From: Candidatus Rifleibacteriota bacterium
GTDB lineage: Bacteria > Muiribacteriota > Ozemobacteria > Ozemobacterales > Ozemobacteraceae
Assembly (NCBI GenBank): GCA_024710355.1
Contig: JANJUX010000007.1
Coordinates: 186,001 to 250,000 of the forward strand
DNA: 64,000 nucleotides
Reading direction: 5' to 3'
The notes below the pieces were generated by a model that worked only from the letters and a program-made list of their open reading frames with translations, made no database searches and was not told the DNA's origin. Position numbers and translations under genes: made by a program. This document shows positions 59,638-64,000 of this stretch, in pieces (position 1 is the stretch's first letter; every line of letters begins with the position of its first letter).

Positions 59638-60347
59638 TGGGCCAGAAGATTAATCCAATCGGCATTCGCCTTGGTATTACCAGAACCTGGGATTCCAGGT
59701 GGTATGCAAAACGCAGTGACTACGCTAAATTCGTGCATGAAGACGTGAAGGTTCGCAATTTCATCGATCTCAAGCAGTTCCGCCGCGAAGGCATCAGCAA
59801 GATCGAAATCGAACGCAAATCGAACAATAAAATGCGCATCACCATTCACACTGCCAAACCCGGCGTCATCATCGGTCGCGGTGGCGACAGAGTTGAAATC
59901 CTCAAGAAAGAACTTGAAGATCTCACCGGTAAGTCAGTGTTCCTGAACATCCAGGAAATCAAGCAGCCTGATACCGATGCCAAGCTTATCGCTGAAAGCA
60001 TCGCCATGCAGCTCGAACGCCGCGTTTCACACCGCCGCGCCATGAAGCAGGTAATCAGCCGCGCTCTGCGCGCTGGTGCCAAGGGTGTAAAGATCCTGTG
60101 CTCAGGCCGCCTCAACGGTGCTGAAATTGCCCGCCGTGAATGGGTCCGCGAAGGTCGCGTTCCTCTGCACACTCTCCGCGCTGATATCGACTATGCAACT
60201 GATACAGCTATCACCACTTTCGGCTGCGTTGGCGTAAAAGTGTGGATCTTCAAGGGCGAAAAGATCGGCAAAGCTCATCTTTACAACCGCGAAACCAGCA
60301 CTCCGGTGAACACCCCCAACAACGCTCCGACTAACACCAGGAAGTAA
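59637..60347 (+). CDS. rpsC: 30S ribosomal protein S3
   Basis: 236 residues. Head protein at the mRNA entry channel with helicase activity. Landmarks [19 protein letters not shown], the KH-type [20 protein letters not shown], and [20 protein letters not shown]. The C-terminus has a Thr/Asn/Pro-rich tail ([18 protein letters not shown]). The start overlaps the rplV stop by one base. Confidence 0.96.
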   Translation: MGQKINPIGIRLGITRTWDSRWYAKRSDYAKFVHEDVKVRNFIDLKQFRREGISKIEIERKSNNKMRITIHTAKPGVIIGRGGDRVEILKKELEDLTGKSVFLNIQEIKQPDTDAKLIAESIAMQLERRVSHRRAMKQVISRALRAGAKGVKILCSGRLNGAEIARREWVREGRVPLHTLRADIDYATDTAITTFGCVGVKVWIFKGEKIGKAHLYNRETSTPVNTPNNAPTNTRK

Positions 60348-60362
60348 GGAGGAACCCGCACA

Positions 60363-60773
60363 ATGTTGATTCCAGCAAGGACCAAATTCAGAAAAGCCCA
60401 CCGTGGCAGAATGAAGGGCATGGCCAAAGGCGGCAAGTATCTGGCCTTCGGTTCCTTCGGTCTTCAGGCCCTCGATCCGCACTGGGTAACCAGCGCCCAG
60501 ATCGAAGCCGCTCGTAAGGTTATCACCCGCACCGTAAAACGTGCCGGCAAAATGTGGATTCGCGTTTTCCCGGACAAACCAGTTTCGAAGAAGCCCCTTG
60601 AAACCCGTATGGGTAAAGGTAAAGGCGCCCCGGAATTCTGGGTAGCAGTAATCAAACCCGGCAAGATTCTCTTCGAACTTGAAGGTGTGCCCGAAAATAT
60701 CGCCGTCGAATCTCTGACTCAGGCAGCAGCCAAGCTCCCGATCCGCTGCCAGGTAGTCTCAAACAATAGCTAA
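60363..60773 (+). CDS. rplP: 50S ribosomal protein L16
   Basis: 136 residues. Helps shape the A site of the large subunit. Begins [19 protein letters not shown]; conserved [20 protein letters not shown] and [25 protein letters not shown] precedes the ATG, 15 bases after rpsC. Confidence 0.96.
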   Translation: MLIPARTKFRKAHRGRMKGMAKGGKYLAFGSFGLQALDPHWVTSAQIEAARKVITRTVKRAGKMWIRVFPDKPVSKKPLETRMGKGKGAPEFWVAVIKPGKILFELEGVPENIAVESLTQAAAKLPIRCQVVSNNS

Positions 60774-60787
60774 CAGGAAGGTGACCA

Positions 60788-61420
60788 ATGAAGAATCGCG
60801 AAGATTTTTCTGAACTCAACGAGCAGGAACTCGAAGATAAGTATAAACACTTCAAGGAAGAATTATTCAACCTGAGATTTCAGGCCGTAACCGGCCAGCT
60901 TGCCAATCCGGCCAGAATCAGTCTGGTGCGCCGCAATATTGCCCGCGTCAAGACTTACCTGACCAGAATGGAAAAAGCCAGGATTCATCAGCTTCTCAAA
61001 GCTGAATACGACGCTCTTCTCAAAGAGGAAAAGATTGACACCCGCAATACTCCTCTTACCGAAAAGATCGCCCGTCTGAAAGCCAGACTGTCTGTAAAAG
61101 CACGCAAGGTTAACCAGGAAATTCGCACCAACTGCGACAAAAAGGTTGCCGAACTGCTCAAGAACATTCGCGGCGAGATCTCTAAAAAACTGAGAAATGC
61201 CAACGGCAAGGATGACGCCCAGTTGCGTGCGGCTTCCAAGCGTCTCAGAGATCCCAAGTGTACAATCAGAAAGAAGTTTCTTGACAAATTGTCTGAAATG
61301 GGATTAAATGAAGCTTCTCAGATCGCCACAATCAAGGAAAATAAGCGTGCGAAACTGCGCGAACTTGAAAACATCAGAGTTCTGCAGCGCGAACTGACCG
61401 CAGGCCGGCTTCCTTTTTAA
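60788..61420 (+). CDS. rpmC: 50S ribosomal protein L29 with long coiled-coil extension
   Basis: 210 residues; L29 is usually about 65. The first 65 are a normal L29 (MKNREDFSELNEQEL, EELFNLRFQAVTGQLANPARI, NIARVKTYLTR). Residues 66-210 are almost all charged and helical (KAEYDALLKEEK, KIARLKARLSVKARKVNQEI, DAQLRAASKRLRDP) and end in LQRELTAGRLPF. The extension should project from the tunnel-exit side near the trigger-factor/SRP dock. The frame is open throughout and rpsQ follows 13 bases later, so it is not a sequencing run-on. Confidence 0.92.
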   Translation: MKNREDFSELNEQELEDKYKHFKEELFNLRFQAVTGQLANPARISLVRRNIARVKTYLTRMEKARIHQLLKAEYDALLKEEKIDTRNTPLTEKIARLKARLSVKARKVNQEIRTNCDKKVAELLKNIRGEISKKLRNANGKDDAQLRAASKRLRDPKCTIRKKFLDKLSEMGLNEASQIATIKENKRAKLRELENIRVLQRELTAGRLPF

Positions 61421-61433
61421 GCAGGAGTAAAAA

Positions 61434-61706
61434 ATGGAAAACGAAAAAACCTTAAGACGCAGCCGCGTTGCTAAAGTTGTTGCTGACAGCACCGAAAAGA
61501 CCATCAAGGTCGAAATCGAAGGCATGGTACAGCATCCCCGCTACAAAAAGTACATCAAGCGTCACACCAGATTCCTGGTCCATGACCCTGAAGAAAAATG
61601 CAAGGTCGGCGATACCGTTCGCATTGAAGAATGCAGACCGATAAGCAAGACCAAAAAATGGATTGTGCGCGAGATCGTTAAGACCGGCGCCACCAGCGTA
61701 GAATAA
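61434..61706 (+). CDS. rpsQ: 30S ribosomal protein S17
   Basis: 90 residues. Primary 16S rRNA binder with an OB fold. Landmarks [37 protein letters not shown], and [15 protein letters not shown]. Starts 13 bases after the extended rpmC with AGGAG before the ATG. Confidence 0.95.
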   Translation: MENEKTLRRSRVAKVVADSTEKTIKVEIEGMVQHPRYKKYIKRHTRFLVHDPEEKCKVGDTVRIEECRPISKTKKWIVREIVKTGATSVE

Positions 61707-61718
61707 GGAGCACCAGCA

Positions 61719-62087
61719 ATGATTCGACAGGAAACCGTATTAAAAGTTGCTGATAACTCAGGCGCAAAAAAGCTCCTCTGTATCCGCGTAGCCGGCTGCA
61801 GCGGCAGATCTTTCGGCCGGGTTGGCGATATCATCGTGGCCTCTGTTAAAGACGCTATCCCCGATGGTACCGTTAAGAAAAAAGAAGTGGTCAAGGCTGT
61901 TATCGTTCGCACCGCCAAAGAAACCCGCCGTCCCGATGGCAGTTTCATCAAGTTCGACGACAACGCAGCCGTAATCATCGGAAACGATAACAACCCTCGC
62001 GGCACCCGCATCTTCGGGCCCGTAGCGAGAGAACTTCGCGAAAAGCAGTTCATGAAGATCGTTTCTCTGGCACCAGAAGTACTGTAA
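61719..62087 (+). CDS. rplN: 50S ribosomal protein L14
   Basis: 122 residues, standard. Bridges the subunits. Begins [19 protein letters not shown]; has [20 protein letters not shown] and [26 protein letters not shown] precedes the ATG. 12 bases after rpsQ. Confidence 0.97.
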   Translation: MIRQETVLKVADNSGAKKLLCIRVAGCSGRSFGRVGDIIVASVKDAIPDGTVKKKEVVKAVIVRTAKETRRPDGSFIKFDDNAAVIIGNDNNPRGTRIFGPVARELREKQFMKIVSLAPEVL

Positions 62088-62099
62088 GGGAGCGACAGC

Positions 62100-62453
62100 A
62101 TGCACAAGAAGATCAAAGCCAGACGTGGCGTTGAAAAACCCCACATCAAAAAAGATGACCAGGTAGTAATTCTCGCTGGCGACGACAAAGGCAAAAAAGG
62201 TCGCGTTCTCTCTGTAAACGCAGAGAAGGGCACTGCCGTCGTTGAAGGCGTTAACTACGTAAAGAGACACACCCGGCCCGGTAAAAATATCGGCAAGGGT
62301 GGTATCGTTGAAAAGGAAGGCCCGATCGCCCTTGGCAAAATCGGTCTTCTCACCCCGGACGGCTCCAAACTCACCCGCGCTAAATTCGTAAAACAGGGTG
62401 ACGAAAAGAACCGCGTCTGCGCAACTACTAACGAGCCCCTCGGCCGCAAGTAA
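62100..62453 (+). CDS. rplX: 50S ribosomal protein L24
   Basis: 117 residues, slightly longer than usual. Assembly-initiator protein at the tunnel exit. Landmarks [38 protein letters not shown], and [20 protein letters not shown] precedes the ATG. Confidence 0.96.
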   Translation: MHKKIKARRGVEKPHIKKDDQVVILAGDDKGKKGRVLSVNAEKGTAVVEGVNYVKRHTRPGKNIGKGGIVEKEGPIALGKIGLLTPDGSKLTRAKFVKQGDEKNRVCATTNEPLGRK

Positions 62454-62499
62454 GTAACCTGAATTTGTTCAGGAATAAGATATCATAAGGAGTTTCGGC

Positions 62500-63129
62500 A
62501 TGGCAAAGACAGAAAAAGGCGAAAAGGCAGCCCCCGCAAAGGCAGCCCCTGCAGCAAAAGCAACAGGGCCTAAGTCTCTCCCAAGGCTGAAGGAAAAGTT
62601 TCTGAAGGAAATCGCACCGAAGCTGGTTACCAAATATGGTAACCCGATGCGCGTCCCCAAGGTAACCAAAGTGGTTATCAACATGGGCGTCGGTGCCGCT
62701 ACTCAGAATGCTAAACTTCTCGAAGCCGCTACGAGAGATTTAACCATCATCGCCGGTCAAAAACCGGTAATTACCAAGGCTAAGAAGTCAATCTCTAACT
62801 TCAAGCTGAGAGCTGGCGTCCCCATCGGATGTCGCGTTACTCTCCGCGGCGATAGAGCCTTCTACTTCCTGGACAAACTCTTCACCATCGTTGTTCCCCG
62901 CATCAGAGACTTCCGTGGTCTTTCTCCAAAGGCTTTCGACGGTCGCGGCAACTACAGCCTCGGTCTCCAGGAACAGCTGGTTTTCCCTGAAATCTCCTAC
63001 GATTCAGTGGAAAAAGTACAGGGCATGAACATCACCATCGTAACCACCGCTCACAATGACGGTGAAGCTTACGAGCTCCTCGAGCTGATGGGTATGCCGT
63101 TCCGCAAGATCGCTAAAAAAGCGCAGTAA
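62500..63129 (+). CDS. rplE: 50S ribosomal protein L5 with basic N-terminal extension
   Basis: 209 residues; L5 is usually about 180. The first ~27 residues are a Lys/Ala/Pro segment ([18 protein letters not shown]), then the normal core begins near [20 protein letters not shown]. Conserved [27 protein letters not shown] and [20 protein letters not shown] segments follow. L5 binds 5S rRNA and contacts the P-site tRNA. AAGGAG lies nine bases before ATG 62500. Confidence 0.95.
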   Translation: MAKTEKGEKAAPAKAAPAAKATGPKSLPRLKEKFLKEIAPKLVTKYGNPMRVPKVTKVVINMGVGAATQNAKLLEAATRDLTIIAGQKPVITKAKKSISNFKLRAGVPIGCRVTLRGDRAFYFLDKLFTIVVPRIRDFRGLSPKAFDGRGNYSLGLQEQLVFPEISYDSVEKVQGMNITIVTTAHNDGEAYELLELMGMPFRKIAKKAQ

Positions 63130-63143
63130 TACAAGGAGTTGTT

Positions 63144-63329
63144 ATGGCTAAGAAAGCACTTATCGAAAAGTGGAGTAAAGCCCCTAAATTCTCTACCCGC
63201 GCCTATAACCGCTGCCTTATCTGCGGTCGTCCGCGTGGCTACATGAGGGACTTTCAGATGTGTCGTATCTGTTTCAGAGACCTCGCTTCCGTCGGCAGAA
63301 TCCCCGGCGTTACGAAATCAAGTTGGTAA
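63144..63329 (+). CDS. rpsZ: 30S ribosomal protein S14 type Z (zinc-binding)
   Basis: 61 residues. The zinc-binding form with [11 protein letters not shown] and CRICFRDLA, so two CxxC pairs. Begins [29 protein letters not shown] precedes the ATG. Fifteen bases after rplE and 15 before rpsH. Confidence 0.97.
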   Translation: MAKKALIEKWSKAPKFSTRAYNRCLICGRPRGYMRDFQMCRICFRDLASVGRIPGVTKSSW

Positions 63330-63344
63330 AGGAGTTAATGAGTT

Positions 63345-63743
63345 ATGAGTATGACTGATCCTATTGGCGATATGCTGACTCGTATCCGGAATGCCAACAT
63401 GGTTAAGCATGAAAGCGTCGAAATGCCTTCTTCCAAAATGAAGATCGAGATCGCTAAGATCCTCAAAAAAGAAGGTTATATCCGGGATTTCCGCTATTAC
63501 AAATTTCAGAATAAATTCAATCTGAAAGTGTTCCTGAAGTATGGCGAAAAGAATTCTCACATCCTTAAGGGAATCACCCGCGTTTCCAAACCTGGCAGAA
63601 GACTTTATTCTGGCAAGGAAACCATCGCGAAGGTTCTCGGCGGCCTGGGCATTTCTATTCTCACCACTTCCAAGGGCGTCATGACTGACAAAGAAGCCCG
63701 CAAAGCTGGAGTCGGTGGCGAAGTTCTCTGCCACGTCTGGTAA
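63345..63743 (+). CDS. rpsH: 30S ribosomal protein S8
   Basis: 132 residues. Primary 16S rRNA binder and in E. coli the spc-operon repressor. Landmarks MTDPIGDMLTRIRNANMVKH, KGITRVSKPGRRLYSG and SKGVMTDKEARKAGVGGEVL. The start is ATG 63345 with GGAG ten bases upstream; an in-frame ATG at 63351 is possible. Confidence 0.97.
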   Translation: MSMTDPIGDMLTRIRNANMVKHESVEMPSSKMKIEIAKILKKEGYIRDFRYYKFQNKFNLKVFLKYGEKNSHILKGITRVSKPGRRLYSGKETIAKVLGGLGISILTTSKGVMTDKEARKAGVGGEVLCHVW

Positions 63744-63758
63744 CCAGGAGGAAGCGAC

Positions 63759-64000
63759 ATGTCAAGAATTGGTAAAAAACCCGTAATTATCCCCAAGGGT
63801 GTTGAAGTTAACGTCAACGGTACCATGGTCTCTGTCAAAGGCCCCCAGGGTCAGATCAGCAAAGACATGCCCGGTGAAGTCAAAGTCACCCGTGAAAACG
63901 ACCACATTATCTGCACCATCCCCGAAGACAGCAACAAAGTTGTCAGAGCAAAATTCGGTCTGGTAAGAAGCCTTATCAATAACATGGTGACTGGCGCCCA
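63759..64000 (+). CDS. rplF: 50S ribosomal protein L6, cut by the window edge
   Basis: The start is in the window: MSRIGKKPVIIPKGVEVNVN follows AGGAGG. About 80 codons are present out of ~180. Conserved VKGPQGQISKDMPGEV and FGLVRSLINNMVTGA are visible. L6 sits near the factor-binding centre. Continues the spc block outside the window. Confidence 0.96.
   Translation, partial: MSRIGKKPVIIPKGVEVNVNGTMVSVKGPQGQISKDMPGEVKVTRENDHIICTIPEDSNKVVRAKFGLVRSLINNMVTGA

Overview
The window reads as a chromosome segment from a Gram-negative bacterium of a poorly sampled lineage. Signs are lipoprotein and Sec signals, an LPS-type glycosyltransferase pair, phosphatidylserine/phosphatidylethanolamine synthesis, a sigma-54 activator and an ordinary str/S10/spc ribosomal cluster. 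No gene fixes the phylum. The outsized RNA polymerase insertions, the enlarged ribosomal proteins and the HEAT/TPR-rich gene set would fit a candidate phylum such as Candidatus Riflebacteria, but that is a guess. Genes are dense, with many 1-4 base overlaps. No tRNA, rRNA, insertion sequence, prophage or CRISPR array was seen.

Layout. 1-7074 (minus strand): two glycosyltransferases, then a membrane GAF/degenerate-GGDEF protein with metG, tatD and aroB (cut by the window edge). 7445-12102 (plus): a four-gene Gld-type ABC exporter operon. 12287-19900 (plus): an unknown membrane protein, an aminotransferase with an SRAP protein, serS with a clostripain-like lipoprotein, and psd-pssA. 19976-21074 (minus): a secreted OB-like protein and a DUF1232 protein. 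21242-25637 (plus): an RNase Z-like hydrolase, an NtrC-type regulator, an FmdB zinc ribbon and a cyclic-2,3-diphosphoglycerate-synthase-like P-loop protein with a histone-like tail. 25748-28561 (minus): a large membrane TPR protein with a repeated FPDY[D/E]SIG motif and a zinc ribbon. 28753-31894 (plus): secD, secF, dtd. 31903-37274 (minus): two giant HEAT-repeat proteins and a small membrane protein. 37479-41817: small membrane protein, FxLYD-like lipoprotein-sized secreted protein, a winged-helix regulator, a receiver and a hybrid histidine kinase. 42322-64000 (plus): rpoB, rpoC, rpsL, rpsG, fusA and the S10/spc genes through the start of rplF.

The information-processing half holds the most unusual material. 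RpoC is 2031 residues because about 676 residues, apparently a chain of sandwich-barrel hybrid motifs, sit in the trigger loop. RpoB carries a cysteine-rich insertion near its N-terminus and a second insertion. The L22 gene encodes an S13-like N-terminal domain fused to L22 plus a basic tail. L29 has a 145-residue extra C-terminus. A terminator-like hairpin sits in the rpoB leader. rplKAJL and tuf are absent from their common places.

Many intergenic regions carry near-consensus sigma-70 promoters, mostly with a 17-base spacer, so housekeeping transcription looks conventional even though the polymerase is not. All functions are inferred from reading the sequence and translations; no database search was possible.
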